Shown piece by piece: positions 17,204 through 26,045 of a stretch of DNA of 64,000 bases. The DNA is from Paenibacillus riograndensis SBR5 (GTDB taxonomy: Bacteria; Bacillota; Bacilli; Paenibacillales; Paenibacillaceae). Position numbers and translations under genes: made by a program. The notes under the pieces were generated by a model. The model was not told where the DNA came from. It did not search any database and saw only the letters and a list, made by a program, of their open reading frames with translations. Within the stretch, counting starts at the first letter, position 1. Each line of letters starts with the position of its first letter. Where the stretch lies: positions 1,751,001-1,815,000 of the forward strand of contig NZ_LN831776.1 of NCBI RefSeq assembly GCF_000981585.1, read 5' to 3'.

Positions 17204-18424
17204 TTATGTCTCTTTAAGTCCGACTCTCCGCAGATGCAGAGCCAGATTAATATTCACAGTGACACTGTCATAGAGCTTCTCCCAATCGTCCTTGTCATGA
17301 ATATGCTCCTTCCAGTAGGCAGGGTGATGCGCGCGGATAATCTCGCCCATTCCAAAAATATCGGCATGGTCCTTTTGGGTCTGCCGGATCAGATTGTGGA
17401 TCAAGGTCTGAACATTCTTATTGAATTCCTGCTCAATCTCATGCAGACTCGCCGGGGAATCGGCGGGCTTCGCGCTGTGAAAGTGCTCGTCCAAATCCCC
17501 TTCGAGGTAAATGTCATAGGTTAGAACGGGTTTGCCGTCCCGGATGGAGCTGCGGGTCTTTGTGTATCGTTTATTAGTTTTGGTCATGACCACGCCGAGC
17601 TCCCTTGTTTCGAAAAAAGCGGAGTACCCGCCCGGGTCCATTCCCTGAACCGCCATGAACGCGCCGATTTCAAGCGGCTTGGTGGTATTGACCATTTTGC
17701 CCTGGCTGAAGTAAGCCAATCCGTTAATCAGTACATTGTCTTTGTTGCGCAGCGCCACATAAGGCAGATAAGCGCTTTGTCCCCACTTGGAATCCGCGGA
17801 CCAGTAGGTGCCGATATAATCGGGAGGAAACTTGCCCGAGGTTACTGCTTTCTCCATCATGGAGAGGATGTATAGTGTAGGCACGCGCTGCAGCGGAGGA
17901 TTGACATCCATGAACTGCGAGGCCCGGCCTTCGGATACCAGCAGCCAGGTTCTGCGCCGGACTTCGGGATTGCGCCGGAGATAATCATTGAGATCATCCA
18001 TCCTTCCACGGGCGATGTCTTCGCTGATGACAATTACCCGCAAATGCACGAGATAGCGCGGGTCGGCAATCTGCTGCTGCAGATTATTCATGGCATCATC
18101 AAGCGAATGCCCCGTCACCGTAACCACCCACACCGGGCTTGTCTTCCCGTCCTCGCTGCTGCCGCTTCCCGGACCCAGCGGCACACGTCCCGGCACGGCG
18201 ATCTGCGCTGTGACGCTGATCATTTCCTCCGGCACCGGAGTATCCAAAAGATGGGTGACCTCTTCTTCCTGATCTGCTTTTTCCGGAGGGACGGTATCAA
18301 TGGATAATCCCAGCACCAGTGCCCGGTCCTCGATTTCGACTTGATCCCAGCATCCGGTAAGAAAAAGGCTGATGACGGCAGCCGCCAGCAATCCGGAGCT
18401 TATTTTCAGCAGCAGTCTGTTCAT
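17204..18424 (-). CDS. Ger(x)C family spore germination lipoprotein
   Basis: The 406-residue product begins at the ATG at 18424, preceded by GAAGAAGG and overlapping the stop of the GerB gene by ATGA. It has a lipoprotein signal with lipobox LTGC near residue 24 followed by WDQVEIEDRALVLGLSID, typical of GerAC-type subunits. These are the C subunit of the germinant receptor in the spore inner membrane and, after lipidation, face the outer side. A linker rich in acidic residues near 45-55 is somewhat unusual. Order A-B-C matches the classical gerA operon. Confidence 0.93.
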   Translation of the reverse strand: MNRLLLKISSGLLAAAVISLFLTGCWDQVEIEDRALVLGLSIDTVPPEKADQEEEVTHLLDTPVPEEMISVTAQIAVPGRVPLGPGSGSSEDGKTSPVWVVTVTGHSLDDAMNNLQQQIADPRYLVHLRVIVISEDIARGRMDDLNDYLRRNPEVRRRTWLLVSEGRASQFMDVNPPLQRVPTLYILSMMEKAVTSGKFPPDYIGTYWSADSKWGQSAYLPYVALRNKDNVLINGLAYFSQGKMVNTTKPLEIGAFMAVQGMDPGGYSAFFETRELGVVMTKTNKRYTKTRSSIRDGKPVLTYDIYLEGDLDEHFHSAKPADSPASLHEIEQEFNKNVQTLIHNLIRQTQKDHADIFGMGEIIRAHHPAYWKEHIHDKDDWEKLYDSVTVNINLALHLRRVGLKET

Positions 18425-19518
18425 GGGAGCACCTTCTTCCGGAAACGGCGGACCCCATATACGGCCCATAACAGAGCGGGGTAGCCGACCATCAGGATCA
18501 TGGACATTTTCCCCAGCAGGAGGGTCCATGTATAGGTCTCAAAGACATTCTTCGGGAGCATGGCAATGGCAAAAACCAAAGGGAGCAGTACACTGGAGGT
18601 CATCCGCTGATCCCTGAATGCAAGCAAATTCTGCAGCAGATAGGCGGCTATATAATAGGTAGTGTAGATGGTGGTGTAGACAGAGATTACCCATATAACA
18701 ATGAACAAGGCGTCCATCCGTTCCAAAAAACCGTCTCCAACGACCGCCGAGCGGGCGGTTTCCAGAGTGGGATAAATCAGCAGCTTGGTTTCCTCCACAC
18801 CGAACATGCCTACGGAGGCGATAACAATCAGCAGATATACAGCTCCGGCTGCGAAAATACCGATTGCTCCTGCTCGTACAGCCTGCTTAGGCAGCTGCAT
18901 AAAAGGAACCAGCAGCGTGATGATAAAAGAGCTTTGGAACAGATAGCTCGCTTCAAGGGCGCCTTTCCAAAAGGAGGCTGAGGGAGCGGTCAGGACAGGC
19001 TGAAGATTCAGCAGGTCGACATCTCTCATAGAAATAAGGATAGTTATGATCACCGGGCCAATAATCAGCGGCAGGTAGAAGAAATGAATGTAGGAAAACT
19101 TGATTATATTCCTTCGGGCCGACAGCTGGCAGATCAGCAGCATCAAAACAACGGTCGCTTCAATCGGTGTTTTATTGAACAGCACACTTGTAGCGACATC
19201 TCCGAACTGACGGGCGGTAAGGCCGGTAAGCATGATGAAAATGAGCCAAATGATCAAAGTGAAGAACATGGCCAGCGGCCGGCCGATAAGCCGGCGGCTG
19301 AACACAAACAGAGATTCTCTGGGGAAGCGCCGGCACAGCGCGGCCAGCAGCCAGAAGCTGAAGAAGGAGATCAGAACGCCGGTAAAAGCAACCAAAGGTG
19401 CGCTGCTGCCTCCGGCATCGGCCATATAGCGGGGAAAGCTGAGAATCCCTATCCCAATAATGGTGCTACTGATTACGGCTGCCGCCCGCAGCGTTGTGAT
19501 CTGCCGGGAATGGTTCAC
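18421..19518 (-). CDS. GerAB-type spore germination permease
   Basis: A 365-residue protein of the endospore germination permease family within the amino acid-polyamine-organocation transporters, with about ten membrane segments. It starts QITTLRAAAVISSTIIGIG, the first helix with the conserved glycine-rich break. The B subunit is thought to bind the germinant. The start is a GTG at 19518, eight bases after GGAGG; this makes a 53-base overlap with the end of the A-subunit gene and shows tight translational coupling. The ligand cannot be read from sequence. Confidence 0.93.
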   Translation of the reverse strand: MNHSRQITTLRAAAVISSTIIGIGILSFPRYMADAGGSSAPLVAFTGVLISFFSFWLLAALCRRFPRESLFVFSRRLIGRPLAMFFTLIIWLIFIMLTGLTARQFGDVATSVLFNKTPIEATVVLMLLICQLSARRNIIKFSYIHFFYLPLIIGPVIITILISMRDVDLLNLQPVLTAPSASFWKGALEASYLFQSSFIITLLVPFMQLPKQAVRAGAIGIFAAGAVYLLIVIASVGMFGVEETKLLIYPTLETARSAVVGDGFLERMDALFIVIWVISVYTTIYTTYYIAAYLLQNLLAFRDQRMTSSVLLPLVFAIAMLPKNVFETYTWTLLLGKMSMILMVGYPALLWAVYGVRRFRKKVLP

Positions 19519-21121
19519 TGGTCTCTCCTCCCTGCTGAAGAATCTGTTCGGTATAATTCCCGGGAGTGGAGGCAGGAAGCCTGGTATTATCCCGGGTGTG
19601 CAGAAAACTGGGGCGGCTGCGCATCCACCACAAAGGTACTCTCACGAGCGAGTCCTTCCAATCGCGCCATTTGCCGGGGATGTACGGAGACATATAGGGC
19701 ACAGCAAAGGATTCGAGGAACAACAGATGGTTGATAATCAGGATGGTGCCGATCATCACGCCATAGAGTCCGAACATCCCGGCCAGAAGGATTAGCGGAA
19801 ACCTCAGCATACGCAGTGCAATCGCCGCATTATAAGCAGGTGTGGCAAAAGAGCCGATAGTCGTCAGCGCGACAATCACCACAGTGATTGGACTGGCCAG
19901 TCCCGCTGCCACCGCTGCCTGGCCGATAACGAGCACACCGACAATGGATAAGGCCCCGCCGATCATCTGCGGCAGGCGGATGGTGGCCTCGCGCAGCACC
20001 TCCATAGAGACCTCCATAATCAGCACTTCCAGCACAGCCGGGAAAGGCACGCCGGCGCGTCCCCCGGAGATGGCTACGGCGAAATCGGTAGGCATCAGCT
20101 CCGGGTTAAACGAAATGACCGACACATACAAAGCCGGGAAAAACAGGGAGAAGGCCAAGGCGATCAGACGGATTATGCGAATGAGACTGCCCATAATAAA
20201 ACGCTCGGTATAGTCATCCACCGTCTGGAAGAACTGGTTGAACAGGGCGGGAACGATCAGGGCAAAAGGTGAGCCGTCCACCAGGATAGCAACCCGCCCT
20301 TCAAGCAAACCGGCTACCGTTTTGTCCGGCCGCTCTGTGCTCTGAACCTGCGGGAAAGGAGACAACGGCTGGTCTTCGATGAATTGTTCGATGTATCCCG
20401 CATCAATGATGCCGTCGGTTTGAATCATTGAAATTCTGCGCATCACCTCGGCTACCAGCTTCGGGTCGGCCAGACTGTCCAGATAACACAAGGCTACCCG
20501 TGATTGGGTCCGTGACCCGATTGGACTGATCTCAATCCGGAAATCCGTACTCTGCAGCCGATAGCGCAGAAGGGAGAGATTGTTCTCCAGCTTCTCTACA
20601 TAGCCTTCCCTCGGTCCCCGGATTACCTGTTCCGTCTGCGGCTGCTCTACACCACGGGTGTCGACCTGCCGCATGTCCAGCACAAGGGCTTCGGCTGAAC
20701 CCTCTATCAGCAGAATCAGCTGGCCTTTGACGATTCCGGAAGGCAGGGCGGACAAATCTTCTTCAGTGGTTCCCTGTGTGACTTGAAGCGCTGTATTCCA
20801 GATATAATGGGACAGCCCGGCGGGATTGTCAGGAAGTCCTGGATGGTCATCGGATCGGGCCATGAGCGGTTTCAGGATATGCTCCTGAATCTGCTCCTGA
20901 TTGACAAGAGAGGAGAAAAAAACAAGCGCTGCCCGGTACCGGCCGAACAGCAGGAAATCACGTACGACCAGATCACTGCTCTGGCCGAGCCGGTTAAGCA
21001 GCCTTTCCAGATTGGCTGACAGGCTGAGACTCAGCTTTTCCTTGCCCGGTTCCGGTGGAGCGGGGGACGGCTGTTTTTGTTTTTGGATAGATGAAACATA
21101 TTTCTCTTTCCAAGCTTGCAT
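19466..21121 (-). CDS. GerAA-type spore germination protein
   Basis: A 551-residue A subunit of a germinant receptor: a soluble N-terminal half (about residues 30-290) with the conserved region RTQSRVALCYLDSLADP and, after it, VDGSPFALIVPALFNQFFQ, followed by about five membrane segments in the C-terminal half including the conserved GGRAGVPFP. It starts at an ATG with GGAGG six bases upstream. It opens the operon A-B-C-CLC_0170 and is divergent from recQ. Such operons are transcribed in the forespore by SigG; no clear SigG promoter was identified in the 145-base gap. Confidence 0.93.
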   Translation of the reverse strand: MQAWKEKYVSSIQKQKQPSPAPPEPGKEKLSLSLSANLERLLNRLGQSSDLVVRDFLLFGRYRAALVFFSSLVNQEQIQEHILKPLMARSDDHPGLPDNPAGLSHYIWNTALQVTQGTTEEDLSALPSGIVKGQLILLIEGSAEALVLDMRQVDTRGVEQPQTEQVIRGPREGYVEKLENNLSLLRYRLQSTDFRIEISPIGSRTQSRVALCYLDSLADPKLVAEVMRRISMIQTDGIIDAGYIEQFIEDQPLSPFPQVQSTERPDKTVAGLLEGRVAILVDGSPFALIVPALFNQFFQTVDDYTERFIMGSLIRIIRLIALAFSLFFPALYVSVISFNPELMPTDFAVAISGGRAGVPFPAVLEVLIMEVSMEVLREATIRLPQMIGGALSIVGVLVIGQAAVAAGLASPITVVIVALTTIGSFATPAYNAAIALRMLRFPLILLAGMFGLYGVMIGTILIINHLLFLESFAVPYMSPYIPGKWRDWKDSLVRVPLWWMRSRPSFLHTRDNTRLPASTPGNYTEQILQQGGETSEPFPADHNAAGGSRNQ

Positions 21122-21275
21122 GTCACGCCTCCTTGGGGCTGGAAGTTTGGAAGATCACTATCAAGTGTTGCTTAGAAAGGGATTTTTTATGCCCTGATTT
21201 ACACTTCCGGCGGTTGCTCAATACCCCGTTGCCCGGTAAACTAAAGATAGAAAGTCTTAAGGAGTTATGATAGAG

Positions 21276-23111
21276 ATGAAGATGCAAGCACCTACCATGG
21301 AACAGGCGCAGGCTGAACTGCAAAAATATTATGGCTATCCCGACTTCCGGGAGGGCCAGAAAAAAATTGTCATGAATCTGCTGGAGGGCCGGGATACGCT
21401 CGGGATCATGCCGACGGGCGGCGGGAAATCGATATGTTATCAGGTTCCGGCATTGCTGCTGCCGGGACTTACGCTGGTCATTTCCCCGCTGATTTCACTG
21501 ATGAAGGATCAGGTGGACGCGCTGACCACGGCCGGAATTCCGGCTGCATATATCAACAGCACGCTGAGCGGCAAAGAAGTGAATGAACGCATCCGTGCGG
21601 CGCGCCGGGGAGAGCTGAAGCTGCTCTATGTGGCGCCCGAGCGGCTGGAGCTGGACTGGTTCCGCCTGGAGATGGCAGGCTTGTCCATCTCCTGTGTCGC
21701 GGTGGATGAAGCCCACTGTGTCTCCCAGTGGGGGCATGATTTCCGGACGAGCTATCTGGCGGTTTCCCCTTTTGTGGACGAGCTGCCGGAACGGCCGATT
21801 CTTGCCGCCTTTACCGCCACAGCTACACCAGAGGTTATGGAGGATATGGTCCGGCTGCTGCGGCTTCGCCAGCCGGGCGTATTCATGACCGGACTGGGCC
21901 GGGATAATCTGGCCATGTCGGTGCTGCGCGGGGAGAATAAACGCGAGTTCGTGCTGGATTATACGGCGCGGCACTCCCATCAGCCGGGCATTGTCTATGC
22001 CGCCACCCGCAAAGAGGTGGATGATCTGTATCAGCGGCTGCAGGCTTCCGGCATCGCAGCCGGACGTTATCATGCAGGGATGAGCGACCAGGAGCGTGCG
22101 GAGAGCCAGGAAGGTTTTCTCTATGACGATATCCGTGTCATGGTTGCCACCAACGCTTTCGGGATGGGGATCGACAAGTCGAATGTCCGTTACGTCATCC
22201 ATTACAATATGCCCAAAAATATGGAAGCCTACGTACAGGAAGCGGGCCGTGCCGGGCGGGACGGAGAGCCCAGCCAGTGTATCCTGCTCTTCAGCGCGCA
22301 GGATATTATGACGCAGAAGTTCCTGATCGAGCAGAATCCGCAGGACGCGGACCGCAAGGCCAATGAATACCGCAAGCTTCAGCAGATGATCGATTACTGC
22401 TATACGACCCGCTGTCTGCGCAGCGCCCAGCTGGATTATTTTGGCGAGGAGCACGGGGACCAGCCATGCGGGATCTGCAGCTCGTGTACAGATGAACGCG
22501 AGCTGGTGGATATGACAGTGGATGCCCAGAAGATATTCTCCTGCATCCACCGTATGCGTGAACGCTTTGGCGTCGCGCTGGTATCCTCTGTCCTCAAAGG
22601 CTCGCGCAACCAGAAGGTGCTGCAGTACGGCTTCGAGAATCTGCCTACCCACGGGGCGATGTCCAGCCGCACCGAGAAGGAGATTACCGAGAGCATCAAT
22701 GTGCTGATCTCGGAAGGGTATCTGGCCTTATCGGAAGGCCAGTATCCTGTGGTGCGGCTTCAGCCGCTGGCCGCCGAAGTGCTGCGCGGCCAGCGGCAGG
22801 TCCTGCAGCGGGTGGCCCGGGTGCGCAGCACCGGAGGCAGCTCCGGCGGGCGGGACCGCAGCCGCGTGCGCGATCTGTCGCCATCGGCGGTGAATGAGAC
22901 GGTGTTCGAGCAGCTGCGCCTGATCCGCCGCGAGCTGGCGGGGCGCGAGCATGTGCCGTCCTACATTATTTTCAATGATGCGACCCTGCGCGAGATGAGC
23001 GTGGTTTGCCCGCAGACTGAAGCGGAAATGCTGAGAGTCAAAGGGGTCGGTGAAGTGAAATACCGTAAATACGGCAAGCCGTTCCTGGAATTTTTTCAAA
23101 ATGAAATGTAA
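21276..23111 (+). CDS. recQ: ATP-dependent DNA helicase RecQ
   Basis: This protein of about 611 residues has the DEAH-type superfamily 2 helicase core: Walker A MPTGGGKS near residue 48, VDEAHC near 143, and the helicase C motifs with QEAGRAGRDGEPS near 325. A zinc-binding RQC region with cysteines CxxGxCxxC (CGICSSC) near 395 and a C-terminal HRDC domain follow. RecQ unwinds DNA 3' to 5' in recombination and fork repair. ATG codons occur at 21267 and 21276; GGAG at 21261-21264 is too close to the first, so the second is taken, though its spacing of 11 is long. The next gene follows by 16 bases. Confidence 0.93.
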   Translation: MKMQAPTMEQAQAELQKYYGYPDFREGQKKIVMNLLEGRDTLGIMPTGGGKSICYQVPALLLPGLTLVISPLISLMKDQVDALTTAGIPAAYINSTLSGKEVNERIRAARRGELKLLYVAPERLELDWFRLEMAGLSISCVAVDEAHCVSQWGHDFRTSYLAVSPFVDELPERPILAAFTATATPEVMEDMVRLLRLRQPGVFMTGLGRDNLAMSVLRGENKREFVLDYTARHSHQPGIVYAATRKEVDDLYQRLQASGIAAGRYHAGMSDQERAESQEGFLYDDIRVMVATNAFGMGIDKSNVRYVIHYNMPKNMEAYVQEAGRAGRDGEPSQCILLFSAQDIMTQKFLIEQNPQDADRKANEYRKLQQMIDYCYTTRCLRSAQLDYFGEEHGDQPCGICSSCTDERELVDMTVDAQKIFSCIHRMRERFGVALVSSVLKGSRNQKVLQYGFENLPTHGAMSSRTEKEITESINVLISEGYLALSEGQYPVVRLQPLAAEVLRGQRQVLQRVARVRSTGGSSGGRDRSRVRDLSPSAVNETVFEQLRLIRRELAGREHVPSYIIFNDATLREMSVVCPQTEAEMLRVKGVGEVKYRKYGKPFLEFFQNEM

Positions 23112-23126
23112 AGAGGGTTATCAGGC

Positions 23127-25076
23127 ATGAAAATCATCCTGGCTACATTAAATGCCAAATACATTCATACCTCGCTGGCCATCCGCCTCCTGAAGGCATA
23201 CAGCGAGCATGAGTTTCAGGATATCCATTTGGCGGAATATACCATCAAAGATCCCGTGATGAATATCGTGTCCGACCTCTTCCAGAAGAAACCGGATGTG
23301 ATCGGGTTTTCCTGTTATATCTGGAACATTGAAGAGACCGTCAAGGTGATCGGGATTCTCAAGCAAGTGATGCCTGAGGTTACGGTTGTGCTGGGCGGGC
23401 CGGAAGTATCGTATGAGCCGCTTTACTGGATGCAGCGGGAGGCCGGGATTGATTTTGTCGTGAACGGTGACGGGGAAGAGACCTTCCACCATTTGCTTCA
23501 GGAGCTGCGGGATGATCGCAAGTTTCATTTTGTCTATGGAGCTGCGTACCGCAAGGGGGAAGAGCTGATCGTCAATCCGCCGCGTCCCAAAAGCGATCTG
23601 AACACCCTGCCGTCCCCGCACCGCTTCCCGGATGATCTGCCGGATCTCGGCAAGCGGATTGTCTATTTTGAGACCAGCCGGGGTTGTCCGTTCAACTGCC
23701 AGTTCTGCCTGTCCAGCATTGAGGTGGGTGTGCGGTACTATGATATTGAACGGGTGAAGGCGGATTTGCTCTATCTGATTGAGAATGGTGCCAAAGTCAT
23801 CAAATTTCTTGACCGCACCTTCAATATCAACCGCAATTACGCGATGGAAATGTTCCAGTTCCTGATCGACAACCATCAGGGCTGTGTGTTCCAGTTCGAG
23901 ATTACAGCGGATATTATGCGTCCTGAGGTGCTGGATTTCCTTGCCGAGCACGCGCCTCCGGGCATCTTCCGCTTCGAAATAGGCGTGCAGTCCACCAATG
24001 ACGAGACGAATGAGCTGGTCAAACGCCGCCAGAACTTCACCAAGCTGTCCCGCACCGTTATGAAAATCAAAGCCAGCGGCAACATCGACCAGCATCTCGA
24101 TTTGATTGCCGGGCTGCCGCAGGAGGATTACGCGACCTTCCGCAAGACCTTCAACGATGTATTTGCCATGGAGCCGGAAGAGCTTCAGCTCGGATTCCTC
24201 AAAATGCTGCGCGGCACCGGGCTCCGTGCCCAGGCGGCCAAATACAACTATACGTATATGGAGCACGCCCCATATGAGATTCTGAGCAGCCATGTGATGC
24301 CGTTCTCCGACATTATCCGCCTCAAGCGGCTGGAGGATGTGCTGGAGAAGTATTGGAACAGCCACAGGCTGGACCACTCGGTTAAATACCTGATCCGCCA
24401 TGTGTTCCAATCGCCGTTCGATTTCTTCCAGGAGTTCGGCGATTACTGGGAGGCGCGGGGCTGGCAGAAGATCGGGCATCAGCTCGAAGATCTGTTCACC
24501 CGGCTGCATGCTTTTCTGACGGACCGCAGAACGCCTTCCATGCCCGTCATTACGGGGCTGATGAAGCTGGATTATTTCCTGGGGCACAAATATAAGCCGC
24601 GCAAAATCTGGTGGGATATTACGCTGGACAAGCCGGAGTGGTCTCATTATATGAAGGAGATCGCCGAGCATCCGGAGCGGCTCTCTGCCAAGCTGGCCGA
24701 TGCGGGATTCAGCGAGCGGGAGCTGCAAAAGTTCACCGTGCTCGAAGTGCTGCCGTTCCGTCTGGAAGCCGTGCTGGACTCGATCAGCGGACTGCGCTTT
24801 GACCCGGCAGCCGTGGCTGTTGCCGAAGCGGCGGACAATGCTGACAGGATACCGGACAGCTTAAGCCCGGCAGGCGGCGGGGAGGCGGGGACGGCAGCGG
24901 CTAAGAGGGGAGCGGCGAATCCGGCAGCGTCAGCCGCAGCGCCGCTTGCGGCGGCGGACAAGCGTTCCACCGCTCTGGCGGAAGCTCTGCCAGATGCCGG
25001 TGGAAGCACCCTGCTGATCGTCATGTACCAGCAGGATGAGAGCCAGCGGGCGCAATATTACGCGCTGCCTTTGTAG
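23127..25076 (+). CDS. B12-binding radical SAM protein (DUF4080 type)
   Basis: The 649-residue protein has an N-terminal cobalamin-binding fold (about residues 1-140, with VIGFSCYIWNIEETV and VLGGPEVS) and a radical SAM domain with the CxxxCxxC cluster motif SRGCPFNCQFC near residue 184, followed by a C-terminal DUF4080-like domain. The last 100 residues include an alanine-rich, low-complexity linker (about 570-620) before a short end. Such enzymes carry out radical methylations or rearrangements; the substrate is unknown. GAGG lies nine bases before the ATG. It is probably co-transcribed with recQ, 16 bases upstream. Confidence 0.9.
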   Translation: MKIILATLNAKYIHTSLAIRLLKAYSEHEFQDIHLAEYTIKDPVMNIVSDLFQKKPDVIGFSCYIWNIEETVKVIGILKQVMPEVTVVLGGPEVSYEPLYWMQREAGIDFVVNGDGEETFHHLLQELRDDRKFHFVYGAAYRKGEELIVNPPRPKSDLNTLPSPHRFPDDLPDLGKRIVYFETSRGCPFNCQFCLSSIEVGVRYYDIERVKADLLYLIENGAKVIKFLDRTFNINRNYAMEMFQFLIDNHQGCVFQFEITADIMRPEVLDFLAEHAPPGIFRFEIGVQSTNDETNELVKRRQNFTKLSRTVMKIKASGNIDQHLDLIAGLPQEDYATFRKTFNDVFAMEPEELQLGFLKMLRGTGLRAQAAKYNYTYMEHAPYEILSSHVMPFSDIIRLKRLEDVLEKYWNSHRLDHSVKYLIRHVFQSPFDFFQEFGDYWEARGWQKIGHQLEDLFTRLHAFLTDRRTPSMPVITGLMKLDYFLGHKYKPRKIWWDITLDKPEWSHYMKEIAEHPERLSAKLADAGFSERELQKFTVLEVLPFRLEAVLDSISGLRFDPAAVAVAEAADNADRIPDSLSPAGGGEAGTAAAKRGAANPAASAAAPLAAADKRSTALAEALPDAGGSTLLIVMYQQDESQRAQYYALPL

Positions 25077-25115
25077 GCAGGCGCGCCCTTGATTGGGCTG
25101 GGAGGGGGAGACAGA

Positions 25116-25646
25116 ATGAACAGTGCTGTGCAGATTTCTTTGCGTTTATATGAAGAAAAGTACAAGGAAGACCTGCTTGCCTTTGAGCTGCCGCCGGAGC
25201 AGGCGGAGTTCACCGGGTTGCCGGAAGAGACTTTGTCTGAAGCTGTAGCAAATCCCGGCAAAACTGCGGTTGTCATTGTCCAGGAGGAACAGGCGGTAGG
25301 CTTTTTTGTCCTTCACCGTGGAGAAGGTATTGCGGACTTTTACCCCAATACAACCGGGGCCATACTGCTGCGCGCGTTCCTGATTAACTATGCCAGCCAA
25401 GGCCAGGGCATAGCCAAAGCCGCACTGGTGGTGCTGCCGGACTTCATCAGCACTCATTTTCCTTGGGTCCGCGAAATTGTACTTGCTGTCAACGAGCGGA
25501 ATATCGCTGCCGCAAGCCTCTACTCCAGAGCAGGCTTTCTTGATAAAGGGCTCCGCCGCAGCGGGGGCAAGGGGCCGCAGAAGGTGCTTCAATACGGGTT
25601 GGACAAGCCATTGGCGGAGATGCATTCTTCCTCGGGGATTATGTAA
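25116..25646 (+). CDS. GNAT family N-acetyltransferase
   Basis: A 176-residue GNAT enzyme. The acetyl-CoA loop QGQGIAKAAL lies near residue 100 and the C-terminal motif NERNIAAASLYSRAGF near 130. The ATG at 25116 is preceded by GGAGGGGGAG; a TTG at 25089 would add nine residues. It follows the radical SAM gene by 40 bases and may be in the same operon. The acceptor substrate is unknown. The antisense RNA of the toxin locus begins about 25 bases after its stop. Confidence 0.88.
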   Translation: MNSAVQISLRLYEEKYKEDLLAFELPPEQAEFTGLPEETLSEAVANPGKTAVVIVQEEQAVGFFVLHRGEGIADFYPNTTGAILLRAFLINYASQGQGIAKAALVVLPDFISTHFPWVREIVLAVNERNIAAASLYSRAGFLDKGLRRSGGKGPQKVLQYGLDKPLAEMHSSSGIM

Positions 25647-25661
25647 TAAAATGGGTTATGC

Positions 25662-25795
25662 TATAATACAATAAAAGAAGGAGCTGTGTCACCAGCACAG
25701 CCCTGTTGTACAACCACTGCTGAAGAGCAGCCGGTCGTCCCGTTTTATTTGGTTGGAGTAGACCGTTACCTTACAGGTACGGTCTATTTCTTTTT
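25662..25795 (+). ncRNA. Putative antitoxin RNA of a type I toxin-antitoxin system
   Basis: An extended -10 element TGCTATAAT (25659-25667) lies just after the GNAT gene, and a hairpin TAGACCGTTACCT (25759-25771) with 25775-25786, followed by TTTCTTTTT, ends about 120 bases later. The implied RNA on the plus strand is fully complementary to the 3' part of the small toxin gene on the minus strand, its terminator covering the toxin stop codon. This is the 3'-overlap layout of txpA/RatA-type systems. Expression is not shown, only inferred. Confidence 0.65.
25668..25701 (-). terminator. Terminator of the toxin mRNA
   Basis: GCTGTG (25683-25688) and CACAGC (25696-25701) form a short stem; read on the minus strand it is followed by TCCTTCTTTT. 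The toxin message would thus end near 25668, about 115 bases past the toxin stop. Confidence 0.6.
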
Positions 25796-25867
25796 AATGT
25801 AGCCAAGCAGTGCCAATATGAACATACCGAACATGAACATTAGGGTAATAGCATCTTTAACATCCAT
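25784..25867 (-). CDS. Small holin-like type I toxin peptide
   Basis: A 27-residue frame too short for usual gene callers. It begins MDVKDAITLMFMFGMF, continues with a hydrophobic stretch ILALLGYI and ends in KKK: one membrane helix with a basic tail. This matches the short holin-like toxin group (TxpA/BsrG/BsrH-like, Hol_Tox). GGAGGTG lies six bases before the ATG. The leader of its message holds CACTCC, which can pair with the ribosome binding site GGAGGTG, as in other type I toxins where translation is blocked in the primary transcript. It is not next to phage genes. It probably depolarises or disrupts the membrane when the antitoxin RNA is lost. Confidence 0.8.
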   Translation of the reverse strand: MDVKDAITLMFMFGMFILALLGYIKKK

Positions 25868-25925
25868 TACCTTCACCTCCTCTAGGGAGTGCAGCTGCTG
25901 CTCATGAACATTGTTGTACAAGAGA

Positions 25926-25953
25926 ATCATATCACATTTGGTATGTTAAAAAA
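25926..25953 (-). promoter_or_regulatory. Putative toxin promoter
   Basis: A TATGAT -10 (reverse complement at 25926-25931) stands about 60 bases before the toxin start. The -35 region 16-17 bases further is T-rich and poor, so the assignment is tentative. Confidence 0.4.
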
Positions 25954-25986
25954 TGGAGCATTAGTAGATTTATAGCGGAAAAATGC

Positions 25987-26025
25987 AAAGACAGGCTTTC
26001 CGGAATGAATGGAAAGCCTGTCTTT
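25987..26025. terminator. Terminator of the alpha/beta hydrolase gene
   Basis: Fifteen perfect base pairs (25987-26001 with 26011-26025) around a nine-base loop, flanked by A-rich sequence on the left and TTT on the right. It lies just past the minus-strand hydrolase stop. Confidence 0.85.
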
Positions 26026-26045
26026 TATACGTTTATGCCGGATAG

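Noticed and set aside
21122..21275. SigG promoter for the germination operon
   Set aside because: I looked on the minus strand for TGAATA and CATACTA at the right spacing and found no acceptable match.
23148..24728. 526-residue frame opposite the radical SAM gene
   Set aside because: A long shadow caused by codon bias; no ribosome binding site or domain, while the plus strand has the CxxxCxxC motif.
25784..25867. Phage holin
   Set aside because: The peptide is holin-like but no phage gene is near; the antisense RNA layout fits a type I toxin better.
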